A stretch of 64,000 nucleotides of DNA from Arenibacter palladensis (GCF_900129275.1 NZ_FQUX01000003.1:248001-312000); one strand, 5' to 3'; counted from the stretch's first letter, positions 26,391 to 35,597 are shown. Notes: generated by a model not told the origin, from the letters alone. Numbers and translations are program-made.

Positions 26391-28955
26391 TTATCGTTGC
26401 CATAAAATCAAATTGTTTTCCAAGGGCACAAAAATATTCTCGTAGCAGGGAACTATCCGGGCCGTGTAATGACTCGCCGGTCTACTCGTCCTAACACTAG
26501 CCTGGAACTCATGATCCGACCCATTCTTTGCAAGCCCCACAATCTCCATTTTAATTATTTCGTTTGGGCCTCCATGTAGGCCTTCGGCAAAAAGCTCAAC
26601 AGAAATTTTGTCAGGGCCAAGGTGGTTTAACCAGACCAATATTTTATATTGATATCCTCCCGCAATATTTTCAATTTGGGTTTGGACAAAGCGCATTTGC
26701 CACCACTTATTTTGTAGATCAAGGTTGGTCTCGACTATTTTTTTTCCTACCATTCCTTTTTTGGACGATCTTTTTTTGTAATTATTGGCTGCCGGGAGGT
26801 AATATTTCTCCGTGTACTCACGAACGGCACGGTTTGCCGAAAACTTTGGGGTTAAGGTGGACATACTATTTCGCATTTTTGCCACCCATTTTTCGGGTAT
26901 CCCCTCATCATTGCGGTTATAAAACTCCGGTACAACTTTTTGTTCCAATAACTCGTACAATTCGTTGGCCTCGATAGCATCCCAAGACGGGTCCCCACCA
27001 TGTTCATTTCCATCGCCCAATGCCCACCCCACTTCCGGAGTATAGGCCTCTGCCCACCAGCCGTCCAGCTCCGATAGATTGATACCTCCATTTACCAAAA
27101 CCTTCATACCACTGGTACCACAGGCCTCCCACGGACGCCTAGGTGTATTTATCCACACATCTACCCCTTGCACAAGGTGTTCTGTCAACAGCATATCATA
27201 ATCGCTTAGAAAAACTACGTGATTATATAGGCCATGCCTGTCAATAAATTGCACCCATTGTCTTATCAACGCCTTTCCGGACTCATCATAGGGAGGAGAC
27301 TTTCCTGCAATTACCAATTGAACTGGCTGTTGGGGATTTGTTAGAATGCGAATAAATCTTTCCGGATCATGTAAAAGTAGGTTTGGCCTCTTATAAGGAA
27401 CAAATCGACGTGCAAAACCTAGAGTCAATGTTTCCTTATTAAATATATGCTTGGCCATTTCCACTATTTCTGGAGACTGGCCGGCGTCTTCGGTCTGTCC
27501 TTGGAACCTTTCGCGGATAAAATTTATCATGTGATGTCTGGAAGCGTTCCGGAATTGCCATAAAGCAACATCGGAAACACAGTAAATGTCTTGCTCAACA
27601 GATTCCAAATGACCTCTCCAGCGATCTTTTCCGCAGGAATGTGTCCAGATTTTATCGGCGTATATCGAATCCCAGCTGGGCATGTGAACTCCATTCGTGA
27701 CATGTCCTATCGGTACTTCGCTGTTAGGCCACCTTTTAAACAAATTTCCAAAAAGAGTGCGACTTACCTCTCCATGAAGCCTACTTACCCCATTTACGGC
27801 ACTACTGCCATGAATGGCCAGATAGGCCATATTAAAATACTGGGATAAATTAAGCGGGTTTTCCCTACCCAAAGCCAACAGGTCGTTAAAATCCAAATTT
27901 AAATCCTCTTTGGCATAATTGGCAAAGAACTGCCACATTAAAGACGGACTAAAATTATCAAATCCGGCTGAGACCGCGGTATGGGTGGTAAACAAATTTC
28001 CTGCACGGGTAACCGCCAATGCTTCCTGAAAGGATACGCCATTCTCCCGCATAAAATCGGCCGCCCTTTCCAGTACAAGAAAGGCGGAGTGACCTTCGTT
28101 CATATGACACACTTCCGGTGCAATATTCATGGCTCGGAGCAATCTCCACCCCCCTATACCCAATATAATTTCCTGCTGAATTCGAAGATCCGCCCCACCA
28201 CCATATGCTGCACTGGTAATTCCCCTGTGAAGCGGCATATTAACTGGATCATTACTATCCAAAAGATAAAGTTTCACCCGGCCCACCTGTACCTGCCATG
28301 TACGCAACCAAACGGTATGCCCGGATAAGGAAATATTGATCCTCAACCATTCCCCATTGGGCAACCTGAGCGGCGAAATAGGCAGTTGCCCGGGATCATT
28401 GTACGGAAAAAGCGCCTGTTGGGTACCAAATTGATCTATCAACTGTCTAAAATATCCCTGTTGGTAAAGTAGCCCCACGGCAATAACGGGAATCCCTAAA
28501 TCACTGGCCGATTTTAATTGATCCCCAGCAACATTGCCAAGACCGCCAACATAAATAGGCAATGCTTCGCTCAGCATGAATTCCATACTAAAGTAAGCTA
28601 CACATTTTAAGGAGGATGAGGGATATTTCCTTTGGAACCATGCGGGGTCGTTTTGGGATTTCTCCTTAAGTTTCATCATTTCATCCAGCTTAGCCCTGAA
28701 GGCTTCATTGCCCATTTGAAATAGGAGTTGGTCCCGGGACACGTTCTGTAAAACTACCCACGGATTATGGGTCTCCATCCATAGTTCGGGATCCAATTGG
28801 TACCAGATTTCATCTACGGCATGGTTCCAAGACCATCGTAAATCAAGGGCCAACTCCGCAAGATCGTCAACCCCATCAATATCCGTTGGAATAAAACCAT
28901 AAACCTGGTTGTTTACTAGAGGTTGTTGCGAACTATTTTTTTCTTTTCCTGCCAC
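26391..28955 (-). CDS. glgP: Alpha-glucan (glycogen) phosphorylase, DUF3417 type
   Basis: Pyridoxal-phosphate enzyme that releases glucose 1-phosphate from glycogen. 854 residues, the type with an N-terminal DUF3417 domain (DDLAELALDLRWSWNHAVDEIW), as in Mycobacterium and Thermotoga, not the classical GlgP. Visible: FSMEFMLSEALPIYVGGLGNVAGD, HMNEGHSAFLVLERA, TTHTAVSAGFDNF, PNSEVPIGHVTNGVH, RFVPYKRPNLLL, and the PLP site GTSGMKVLVNGGINLSELDGWWAE with the lysine of GMK. It supplies sugar phosphate to the pfk/ldh/pta-ack pathway. A weak -7 box AACCTTTG (7 of 8) is at 29012-29005; no TGAY-N4-RTCA site at 35 bases. Confidence 0.95.
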   Translation of the reverse strand: MAGKEKNSSQQPLVNNQVYGFIPTDIDGVDDLAELALDLRWSWNHAVDEIWYQLDPELWMETHNPWVVLQNVSRDQLLFQMGNEAFRAKLDEMMKLKEKSQNDPAWFQRKYPSSSLKCVAYFSMEFMLSEALPIYVGGLGNVAGDQLKSASDLGIPVIAVGLLYQQGYFRQLIDQFGTQQALFPYNDPGQLPISPLRLPNGEWLRINISLSGHTVWLRTWQVQVGRVKLYLLDSNDPVNMPLHRGITSAAYGGGADLRIQQEIILGIGGWRLLRAMNIAPEVCHMNEGHSAFLVLERAADFMRENGVSFQEALAVTRAGNLFTTHTAVSAGFDNFSPSLMWQFFANYAKEDLNLDFNDLLALGRENPLNLSQYFNMAYLAIHGSSAVNGVSRLHGEVSRTLFGNLFKRWPNSEVPIGHVTNGVHMPSWDSIYADKIWTHSCGKDRWRGHLESVEQDIYCVSDVALWQFRNASRHHMINFIRERFQGQTEDAGQSPEIVEMAKHIFNKETLTLGFARRFVPYKRPNLLLHDPERFIRILTNPQQPVQLVIAGKSPPYDESGKALIRQWVQFIDRHGLYNHVVFLSDYDMLLTEHLVQGVDVWINTPRRPWEACGTSGMKVLVNGGINLSELDGWWAEAYTPEVGWALGDGNEHGGDPSWDAIEANELYELLEQKVVPEFYNRNDEGIPEKWVAKMRNSMSTLTPKFSANRAVREYTEKYYLPAANNYKKRSSKKGMVGKKIVETNLDLQNKWWQMRFVQTQIENIAGGYQYKILVWLNHLGPDKISVELFAEGLHGGPNEIIKMEIVGLAKNGSDHEFQASVRTSRPASHYTARIVPCYENIFVPLENNLILWQR

Positions 28956-29129
28956 GTTTAGTTTTTATTACCATTAAATAATGGGAAGTTGTATACGGAT
29001 AAAACAAAGGTTATTAAACGGCAATTGGAGCATGTACTTTAGGTAGGAAGTCTTCCCTAGAAGTATTATAACTTGGCTCCAATGACAATAACCTTCCGGA
29101 ACATATATTGCACTTGAATTCATAAATCC

Positions 29130-30218
29130 CTAACTGGCCGATACCGTTTTCAACAATATAAATTCACTAATATTTACCATATCTATAGCACCGATCAATT
29201 TTTCGTTACTTGTTACCGGAAAAAAACTCTTTTTTTCCTTACCAACAAGTTCCAATACCTTGGTGATCTCTGTAGATTCATCGATCACAAGGAAGTTCTT
29301 ATCCATAATATCCCTGACTAAAACAGAGGGATTCTTGGCATGTTTTATAACATCCTTTTGGGTCACTATTCCCTTTATTTCATTATCGAGAGCTACTACA
29401 AAATCTTTTTCCGTACTGGCCAAAAGGATATCTATAACCTCTTGTACATTATTATCCGGACGTAGTACCTTTATATTGGTCAAGGTGGCCTCCTTTACCA
29501 GATGCCCCTTTAAAATGAAGTTTTGCCTAACCATTTGATTCTCACCATACGCCCCGAAGAAAATAAAAAAGGCGATCAGGATTAAAAAGGGGTTTACAAA
29601 AAATCCTAGGATAAAAAATACTACGGCCAATGACTGCCCAATGCTGGCTGCAATGTTCGTTGCCTGCACACGACTTAATCTAAAGGCCAACAAGGCCCTA
29701 AGCACCCGCCCGCCATCCATAGGAAATGCAGGAATGAGATTAAACACAACCAACATTATATTGGCTATAAAAAGATAAAAAAGAAAATTCTGTAGGTTGG
29801 GTGCATAAAGCATCTCTTCTACCATAATATTATCGAAATTAAAATAGCTTTTAATAGGTATTATAAGCGACAAAAATATAGCGATCACAACATTAACGGC
29901 CGGACCGGCCAAGGCTACCAAAAGTTCCTGTCCCGGTTTTTCAGGCATTTTGTCCAAAGTGGCAACACCGCCAATGGGTAGAAGTATAATTCTTTGGGTC
30001 TTGATACCAAATTTTCTAGCGGTCAGGGCATGACCCAATTCGTGCAGTACCACACAGGCCATCAACACCAATATAAATCCTTGGTTAACGGCTACCCTTT
30101 CGAAGTTTCCGCTATTCTGAAACTCAATAAAACCTGCCCAAATCAATAATAGTGCAAAAGTCCAATGGACCTCCAATTGAATACCGGCAATCTTTCCCAA
30201 CCTTAAAAAACCTTTCAT
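29130..30218 (-). CDS. Site-2 protease (M50 zinc metalloprotease) with CBS pair
   Basis: 362 residues from ATG 30218 (MKGFLRLGKIAGIQLEVHW). A longer frame from 30269 would place its first codons inside the palindrome at 30264-30275, so the later ATG is chosen. Zinc motif HELGH (59-63), second metal motif NLIPAFPMDGGRV with Asp168, five to six membrane segments, then a cytosolic CBS pair from about 230 to the end (LKGHLVKEATLTNIKV, DIMDKNFLVIDES). Intramembrane protease of the SpoIVFB/Rip3 type. The same M50-CBS combination (Rv2625c) lies in the mycobacterial DosR regulon. CBS domains suggest control by adenine nucleotides (inference). Confidence 0.9.
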   Translation of the reverse strand: MKGFLRLGKIAGIQLEVHWTFALLLIWAGFIEFQNSGNFERVAVNQGFILVLMACVVLHELGHALTARKFGIKTQRIILLPIGGVATLDKMPEKPGQELLVALAGPAVNVVIAIFLSLIIPIKSYFNFDNIMVEEMLYAPNLQNFLFYLFIANIMLVVFNLIPAFPMDGGRVLRALLAFRLSRVQATNIAASIGQSLAVVFFILGFFVNPFLILIAFFIFFGAYGENQMVRQNFILKGHLVKEATLTNIKVLRPDNNVQEVIDILLASTEKDFVVALDNEIKGIVTQKDVIKHAKNPSVLVRDIMDKNFLVIDESTEITKVLELVGKEKKSFFPVTSNEKLIGAIDMVNISEFILLKTVSAS

Positions 30219-30232
30219 AAATAATATTTTGC

Positions 30233-30275
30233 TGAAGATATTTCCACAGCACGACATTGACAATGACAAATGTCA
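30233..30275 (-). promoter_or_regulatory. TGAY-N4-RTCA site for the site-2 protease gene
   Basis: Perfect-type palindrome TGACAAATGTCA at 30264-30275. The minus-strand box at 30240-30233 (TATCTTCA) matches only 6 of 8 but sits at the standard 35 bases. The palindrome lies inside the longer open frame that begins at 30269. Confidence 0.6.
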
Positions 30276-30417
30276 TATGTGGTAAAATTGCCCCGTGCAA
30301 ATACCTAGGGGAGCAAACCCATAATCTTCAAACCTGAAAAACTATAGTACGGTAATAATAAATTTAGAAAGGCCTAGCGGTAAAAACCGCTAGTATTAGA
30401 AGAAAAAAGTGGTAATA

Positions 30418-30933
30418 TCAGCTTATTTTTAATTTTCGTATCCTGGCATTTATCGAAGCTATTTCCTCCTTTTGCAATTTTCCGATAAGAGTCCTAAAAT
30501 CCTTTTCCAATCCTGGATCTTGGTCTTTAATATCACAAAGGGCCTGTAAGGCATTCACCCTTACAATTCTACTTTCGGCAGGATCGCTTGCCCACTCCTT
30601 TAGTTTGGCCAAGACTAATTCCAGCTCCTGGTCATTAAGGAACAACCTGGACACCAACAAGGACAGATGCCACTTCAATTCCTTGTCTTCGGCACTTTGG
30701 ATCAATCCCAATAAGTGACCTTTGTGACTTTCCAGATATTCCGGATGCCGTAGCGTAATTTTTTCCACGGCATCCGCAGCCCTCATTACTATATGCCTAC
30801 CCTTGGAGCGGAGATAATGGAATAAAAGGTCGAAGTCCTTTTGATCCCGTATTAAAGGAACAAGAAAATTTACCCCTCCTATGGTCCTTAGGTCTCCACC
30901 CTCCAAATATTTTCTTATATCTTCCTTATCCAT
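30418..30933 (-). CDS. HEAT/ARM-repeat-like helical protein
   Basis: 171 residues of paired helices (KDFDLLFHYLRSKGRHIVMR, RHPEYLESHKGHLLGLIQSA, DKELKWHLSLLVSRLFL, SRIVRVNALQALCDIKDQD), typical of HEAT-like alpha-solenoids; a protein-protein interaction scaffold. Last gene of the WG-repeat/SDR/HEAT unit on the minus strand, 3 bases after the SDR gene. No catalytic residues. The partner is unknown. Confidence 0.65.
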   Translation of the reverse strand: MDKEDIRKYLEGGDLRTIGGVNFLVPLIRDQKDFDLLFHYLRSKGRHIVMRAADAVEKITLRHPEYLESHKGHLLGLIQSAEDKELKWHLSLLVSRLFLNDQELELVLAKLKEWASDPAESRIVRVNALQALCDIKDQDPGLEKDFRTLIGKLQKEEIASINARIRKLKIS

Positions 30934-30936
30934 ATC

Positions 30937-31698
30937 TCAAGAACTTAACATACCGCCATCTACCACATTGGTAGTACCTGTAATATACTTACTCTCGTCC
31001 GAGGCCAAGAAAAGTGCCATCTCCGCAATTTCATTGGATTCTGCATATCTACCCAAAGGTACAGCGGCCTCAAAGCCTTTCATAACCTCATCAGGACTAC
31101 TGGGCGACATATCCACTTCTATACGCCGCATCATGTTATTGTTAACGGGACCCGGATGAATGGTATTCACGCGGATTTTACGCTCGGCATTTTCTTGGGC
31201 CGCAACCCTCATTAAACCAACCACCGCATGTTTGCTGGCCACATAGGCTCCCAACCCAGCAAAACCCTTTAAACCGGCTACTGAGGAAGTAATAATTACA
31301 CTTCCACCGCGCTGCATTTTCGGAATTACATGCTTGCACCCCAGCCAAACTCCTTTTAGGTTTACCCCAATTACCTTATCGAAAATCTCGTCCGGATATT
31401 CCGTAATTGGTTTGGAAACACCTTCAATTCCGGCATTGGCGAAAAATATATCGATCTTTCCATGAACCTCTAGCGTGGTCTCGACAAACTTTTCGGTATC
31501 CGTGGCTTTTGAAACATCGGCAACACAAATGGACAGATTCTCGTGATCTATGGCCAAAATCGCCTTTTCCAAAACTTCCCTATCAATATCCACGATAACC
31601 ACCTTGGCACCTTCCTGTAAAAACAGTTTTGCCGTGGCCAATCCTATGCCCCCTGCACCGCCCGTTATAACGGCTACTTTACCCTTTAGTCGTAACAT
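30937..31698 (-). CDS. Short-chain dehydrogenase/reductase
   Basis: 253 residues, classical SDR. NAD(P)-binding GGAGGIGLATAKLF (TGxxxGxG) near 13-27, VDID at the end of strand 2 (an Asp suggests NAD preference), NAG motif FFANAGIEG, catalytic Ser in SSVAG, and YxxxK as YVASKHA; C-terminal TGTTNVVDGGMLSS. The substrate cannot be told. Middle gene of the WG/SDR/HEAT unit, one base after the WG gene and three before the HEAT gene, so translationally coupled. Confidence 0.93.
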   Translation of the reverse strand: MLRLKGKVAVITGGAGGIGLATAKLFLQEGAKVVIVDIDREVLEKAILAIDHENLSICVADVSKATDTEKFVETTLEVHGKIDIFFANAGIEGVSKPITEYPDEIFDKVIGVNLKGVWLGCKHVIPKMQRGGSVIITSSVAGLKGFAGLGAYVASKHAVVGLMRVAAQENAERKIRVNTIHPGPVNNNMMRRIEVDMSPSSPDEVMKGFEAAVPLGRYAESNEIAEMALFLASDESKYITGTTNVVDGGMLSS

Positions 31699-31699
31699 C

Positions 31700-32338
31700 T
31701 TAATTATTTAAAGTTATCTTTCTTACTTCCCAACCTTGATCTTGGGTATGTACCCCAACCAAGCCTTTCGATAAATGTTTCACCCCTACTGAAGGCCTTT
31801 GATACCTCTTCTTGGTCATTTGGATATTATACCTTCTATTAAAAAACTCCACAATTTCCCCAGAGGTATCCAGCATAACATCGTGAAATTTAAATTCGTA
31901 AATATCTAGATTGAATTCGTTTTTCCCCTTCATGGATTTCTCAAAAAGGACAGCCGTAGTAAAGCCATTCTTAAAAGGATAAACATTTAATAACTGGGGT
32001 TCAAGTACTACATTACCCTTGGTATCTATAAACCCATAAACGGGAACACCATCCTCCACAATCTTGGTAATCAGGCAGCGTCCTTCATTGAACATAGGGT
32101 ATTTTACACCGGAAATATCCTTTTTTGAGGTATCGGCATCCTTGTTCCAATAAATATCGTTACGAAAATCAATTACCATTTGACCCTCTTCATTAATAAA
32201 TCCCCATTGATTCCCTTGTCTAACGGCCGCCAACCCTTCGCTAAACGGAGCTATCTCATCAATGTTTTTAACAGTTTGGGAATGGAATACGTTCGGAAGC
32301 ATTAGCATTACGAATGCTGTGATAATAATATTTTTCAT
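31700..32338 (-). CDS. Secreted WG-repeat protein
   Basis: 212 residues with a signal peptide (MKNIIITAFVMLMLPNVFHS). The rest carries WG/KWG-type beta repeats: EGLAAVRQGNQWGFINEEGQM, EGRCLITKIVEDGVPVYGFIDTKG and later KNGFTTAVLF and KGLVGVHTQDQGWEV. These repeats build beta-sheets in periplasmic or surface proteins of Bacteroidota. First gene of the unit with the SDR and HEAT proteins, behind a palindrome at 32390 with a 7-of-8 box. Binding partner unknown. Confidence 0.8.
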   Translation of the reverse strand: MKNIIITAFVMLMLPNVFHSQTVKNIDEIAPFSEGLAAVRQGNQWGFINEEGQMVIDFRNDIYWNKDADTSKKDISGVKYPMFNEGRCLITKIVEDGVPVYGFIDTKGNVVLEPQLLNVYPFKNGFTTAVLFEKSMKGKNEFNLDIYEFKFHDVMLDTSGEIVEFFNRRYNIQMTKKRYQRPSVGVKHLSKGLVGVHTQDQGWEVRKITLNN

Positions 32339-32358
32339 GACTTTGATTTTTATTTCTA

Positions 32359-32401
32359 CTAAAGTAATGTTTGGATATGCTGTACAAAATGACCAAAGTC
32401 A
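32359..32401 (-). promoter_or_regulatory. TGAY-N4-RTCA site and -7 box for the WG/SDR/HEAT operon
   Basis: Palindrome TGACCAAAGTCA at 32390-32401. Minus strand box TACTTTAG (7 of 8) at 32366-32359, the same sequence and spacing as in front of hsp20. Confidence 0.75.
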
Positions 32402-32543
32402 GTAGTCCACAAATAATAAACCCCATCTTCGGACTTTCAGACATGTTCAGGGTATAGAAGCTTTTGAAAATATTAAAATGGAAATGAATTTTTCCCAAGG
32501 TACAGAGGGTCCTAGAACGGTATTTAATAAAAGCTGGATATTG

Positions 32544-32586
32544 TGACCAATATCATTTTAAATGGTAAAGCAACTGTATATTTTTG
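32544..32586 (+). promoter_or_regulatory. TGAY-N4-RTCA site and -7 box for the usp gene at 32724
   Basis: Palindrome TGACCAATATCA at 32544-32555 and a perfect box TATTTTTG at 32579-32586, 35 bases away. The leader is about 130 bases. The intergenic region 32339-32723 thus holds two separate sites, one for each direction, and nothing else that I can see. Confidence 0.8.
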
Positions 32587-32723
32587 TTTCAGAACATTCT
32601 GTCCTTATAACAGAACCTGGGCCCGGCCTAAACAGAAATGGAAATTTTGTATTGGGGAACCAGCGAATTGAAACCGCTGCCAAAAAGTAAGGCCAAGATG
32701 ACCACAACCATAAAAAATATACA

Positions 32724-33548
32724 ATGAAACACATATTGGTACCTGTTGATTTTTCCGATTACTCGGCCTACGCGCTGGAGGCCGCTGCCGGCATAGCAAA
32801 ACAGCAGAACGCGGATATTACCGTATTACATATGCTGGGAATTTCGGAGGCAGCATATGCCGAAGAGGAATTTTTGGAGTACGAAGAAGCCAAATACTTT
32901 ATGGGGCTTGCAAAGAAAAAATTTAAGACCTTTCTGGACAAACCCTATTTAAAGGACATTACTATTCATAAAATAGTACAGAACTACAAGGTGTTCAGTG
33001 AGCTCAACAATGTGGCCAAGGAACAAAATATAGACTTGATCGTTATGGGTTCGCATGGAAGTACTGGCTTCAATGAAATTTTTATTGGATCCAATACCGA
33101 AAAGGTAGTGCGCACTTCCGATGTCCCTGTTTTGGTTATAAAAGAGCAAAATTCAAAATTCACTATAAACAATATCCTTTTCGCCTGTAGTTTTTCAGAG
33201 GATATGATACCGGCATTTAAGAATGTTAAGTTGATGGCACAAAAATTTTCGGCCAAATTAAAATTGGTTTACATCAATACCCCTTATCAAGATTTTTTGA
33301 GTACTCCGGAAGCCGATGATCGCATTGCCAAATTTATGAAGAAGGCCGAGGACACCAAATCCAAAGTTGAAATATACAACGACCGCAGTGTGGAAAATGG
33401 GATTCTTAATTTTAGTAAGACCGAAAAATTTGACCTCCTTGTACTTCCTACACATGGAAGAAAAGGCCTTTCACATTTCTTATTGGGTAGTGTAGGTGAA
33501 GATATCGTCAACCACGCAAGATTGCCGGTAATGACATTTAAGATCTGA
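32724..33548 (+). CDS. Tandem universal stress protein with two complete ATP loops
   Basis: 274 residues, two Usp domains. Unlike the other Usps of this window both halves have the complete nucleotide loop: GSHGSTGFNEIFIGS in the N-terminal domain and THGRKGLSHFLLGS in the C-terminal one. Opens with MKHILVPVDFSDYSAYALEA. It may be the ancestral or most active form of the set. Its own palindrome lies at 32544. It converges with the TerB-like gene. Confidence 0.93.
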   Translation: MKHILVPVDFSDYSAYALEAAAGIAKQQNADITVLHMLGISEAAYAEEEFLEYEEAKYFMGLAKKKFKTFLDKPYLKDITIHKIVQNYKVFSELNNVAKEQNIDLIVMGSHGSTGFNEIFIGSNTEKVVRTSDVPVLVIKEQNSKFTINNILFACSFSEDMIPAFKNVKLMAQKFSAKLKLVYINTPYQDFLSTPEADDRIAKFMKKAEDTKSKVEIYNDRSVENGILNFSKTEKFDLLVLPTHGRKGLSHFLLGSVGEDIVNHARLPVMTFKI

Positions 33549-33581
33549 TCAATGATCAGGGTCCCGACCAATTCTGCATTA

Positions 33582-33986
33582 TTATTCCTTTAGTAAAAGT
33601 TCCAGTTTGCCCAGCATCACCAATTCTGCCTTATTCTTTCCTGAAAAACTATTGGAAATGGCATTTGCAGTATCCAAAATAAGCACCTTTATGAATGCAC
33701 TCAACATACCTTTATTGTCTTTATAGAAATCCTTAAAATCGTCGTAACAGGCTTCACTGTCCAGATCATTGTCCATTGACCAATCAAATACCGATTCGAT
33801 CTGAAAAGCTGCGTCGGTCCCATATTCGTCCTCCAGCTCATCTACCTCCAACCAATATTTTCTAATAAAGGACCTAAGTTTACTTACCTCCTTACCATGT
33901 ACACGGGAGTCTGCCATGGCAATGGCGTAGAATAATTTTCCCAAGTTTTCGTACAATTCCTTACCTACTTTCTTTGTATTTTTCAT
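33582..33986 (-). CDS. TerB-like helical protein
   Basis: 134 residues. The pattern LFYAIAMADSRVHGKEVSKLRSFI matches the TerB/DjlA-N-terminal fold (AADGxVxxxExxxL), a helical domain with conserved acidic residues that may bind metal. Ends with LGKLELLLKE. TerB-type proteins are associated with tellurite and envelope stress; the role here is unknown. Its start is 57 bases from the palindrome at 34043-34054, which faces this gene on the minus strand. Confidence 0.75.
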   Translation of the reverse strand: MKNTKKVGKELYENLGKLFYAIAMADSRVHGKEVSKLRSFIRKYWLEVDELEDEYGTDAAFQIESVFDWSMDNDLDSEACYDDFKDFYKDNKGMLSAFIKVLILDTANAISNSFSGKNKAELVMLGKLELLLKE

Positions 33987-34011
33987 TTCTATATTGTTGA
34001 AGAGTATGAGT

Positions 34012-34054
34012 TAAAAATAGCGAATAGACCAAGTTTTTTATATGACAATAATCA
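34012..34054 (-). promoter_or_regulatory. TGAY-N4-RTCA site for the TerB-like gene, overlapping the kinase promoter
   Basis: Palindrome TGACAATAATCA at 34043-34054. On the minus strand TATTTTTA (7 of 8) at 34019-34012 is at the standard 35 bases. For the divergent kinase the box TATCTTTG (34067-34074) is perfect but only 24 bases from the site start, a position expected to repress rather than activate. A short or absent kinase leader is implied. Confidence 0.6.
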
Positions 34055-34078
34055 GTTTAAAAATTTTATCTTTGGCTT

Positions 34079-35590
34079 ATGCAGGCCTTTCAAAAAAACA
34101 GTGAAATATTCAATCTACTTTCCGAAGGGGTATCCGAAGGAATTATAGTTGTCAATACCCAACAGATTATAGTAGCCACCAATTCCTCGGCTGGGAGAAT
34201 GTTTGGTTACCAAAAGGGCGAGCTCCTTGGAAAACCCCTGGACACCCTTATACCAAGAAGGTACCACGGACATCACGGTCACCATGTGGAGGACTTTATT
34301 GATAAAAGTGAGCGTAGGCAAATGGGCCGGGGAAGGGATTTGCACGGGGTACGAAAAAACGGTGAGGAATTTCCGGTCGAGGCGGGTCTTAATCCGTTTA
34401 AGCTCTATGACGAAACCTATGTCATGGCTCTAGTAATTGATATTACCCAACGTAAGATCAAAGAAAAGGAACTAAGCCATTGGGCCAAGATATTTGATGA
34501 ATCCCTTAACGAAATTTACGTTTTCGACGCCAACACACTGCATTTTGTGAACGTAAACAAAGAGGCCCAACGAAATATGGGCTATAACTTGGAAGAATTT
34601 AAGGCCATGAAGCCATTGGATATAAAGCCCAACATGGATTCCCCTCAATTCCAGTTACTAATAGAACCCCTGCTCAATGGAAAAAGGGACAAGGTAAAGT
34701 TTGAAACCGACCATCAAAGAAAGGACGGGTCCATCTATCCCGTAGAAGTACACTTGCAACTATCAACATTTGGTGAAAATGATGTTATTGTTGCTATAAT
34801 ACTAGATATAACAGAGCGTAAAAATTATACCGAAAAATTAGAAAAAAAGGTCCAAGAGCGCACCAAACAACTCACGGAAGCCTTGGCCAAGGAGAAGGAA
34901 TTGAACGAACTAAAAACACGCTTCCTTTCTTTGGTTTCCCATGAATTTAAAACCCCTTTGAGCAGTATACTTACCTCTATAACCTTATTGGCCAAATATA
35001 CCGAAAGCCACCAACAGGAAAAGCGGGACAAACACGTAGAAACTATAAAGAACAAAGTAAGGTATTTGGACACCATATTAACCGATTTTCTTTCGGTGGA
35101 ACGATTGGATTCCGGAAAGGTGAATTACAAGATCGAAACTTTTCCCCTAAGTAAAATTGTAAACGAAGTAGTCTATGGTGCCAACATGCTCCTTAAGGCG
35201 GGCCAAACCATTAAATATCCGGAGAATATTGATGATATTTTCATCAGATTTGACGAAAAAACCTTGGAACTGGCCTTGTCCAACCTAATACACAATGCCA
35301 TTAAATATTCCCCTGAGGATACCATCATAAGCCTAGAGGTGAATAGAACCCAGGACACCATTTTAATAAAAGTCATTGATCGTGGTATAGGTATACCTGC
35401 AGCGGACCAAAAACATATTTTTAATCGTTATTTTAGGGCGGAGAATGCATTATTAAACCAAGGTACAGGTATTGGGCTTAATATTGCAAAACAGCATTTG
35501 GAAAATCTTGACGCCACCATTGAATTTACCAGTAAAGAAAACAAAGGATCTATTTTTACTATAGTTATCCCATTAGAAAACGTAAATTGA
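34079..35590 (+). CDS. Two-PAS histidine kinase
   Basis: 503 residues, soluble. PAS 1 (8-122), PAS 2 (130-246), a coiled coil (247-280), HisKA with phospho-acceptor His288 (SLVSHEFKTPLSS), HATPase_c with NLIHNAIKYS, DRGIGIP and GTGIGLNIAKQ. PAS 1 contains LIPRRYHGHHGHHVEDF and MGRGRDLHGVRKNGEEFPVE; the spacing of His66 to the MGRGR motif is the same as that of the heme-ligand His200 in FixL, so oxygen sensing is possible, but other residues of the FixL heme pocket are not kept (Arg206 is Asp, His214 is Arg). The response regulator gene starts 7 bases after the stop and is the obvious partner. Confidence 0.93.
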   Translation: MQAFQKNSEIFNLLSEGVSEGIIVVNTQQIIVATNSSAGRMFGYQKGELLGKPLDTLIPRRYHGHHGHHVEDFIDKSERRQMGRGRDLHGVRKNGEEFPVEAGLNPFKLYDETYVMALVIDITQRKIKEKELSHWAKIFDESLNEIYVFDANTLHFVNVNKEAQRNMGYNLEEFKAMKPLDIKPNMDSPQFQLLIEPLLNGKRDKVKFETDHQRKDGSIYPVEVHLQLSTFGENDVIVAIILDITERKNYTEKLEKKVQERTKQLTEALAKEKELNELKTRFLSLVSHEFKTPLSSILTSITLLAKYTESHQQEKRDKHVETIKNKVRYLDTILTDFLSVERLDSGKVNYKIETFPLSKIVNEVVYGANMLLKAGQTIKYPENIDDIFIRFDEKTLELALSNLIHNAIKYSPEDTIISLEVNRTQDTILIKVIDRGIGIPAADQKHIFNRYFRAENALLNQGTGIGLNIAKQHLENLDATIEFTSKENKGSIFTIVIPLENVN

Positions 35591-35597
35591 GAGAACA

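Noticed and set aside
28956-29129. Regulator palindrome in front of glycogen phosphorylase
   Set aside because: A weak -7 box exists at 29012-29005, but no TGAY-N4-RTCA sequence lies 35 bases away; glgP is therefore not counted in the regulon.
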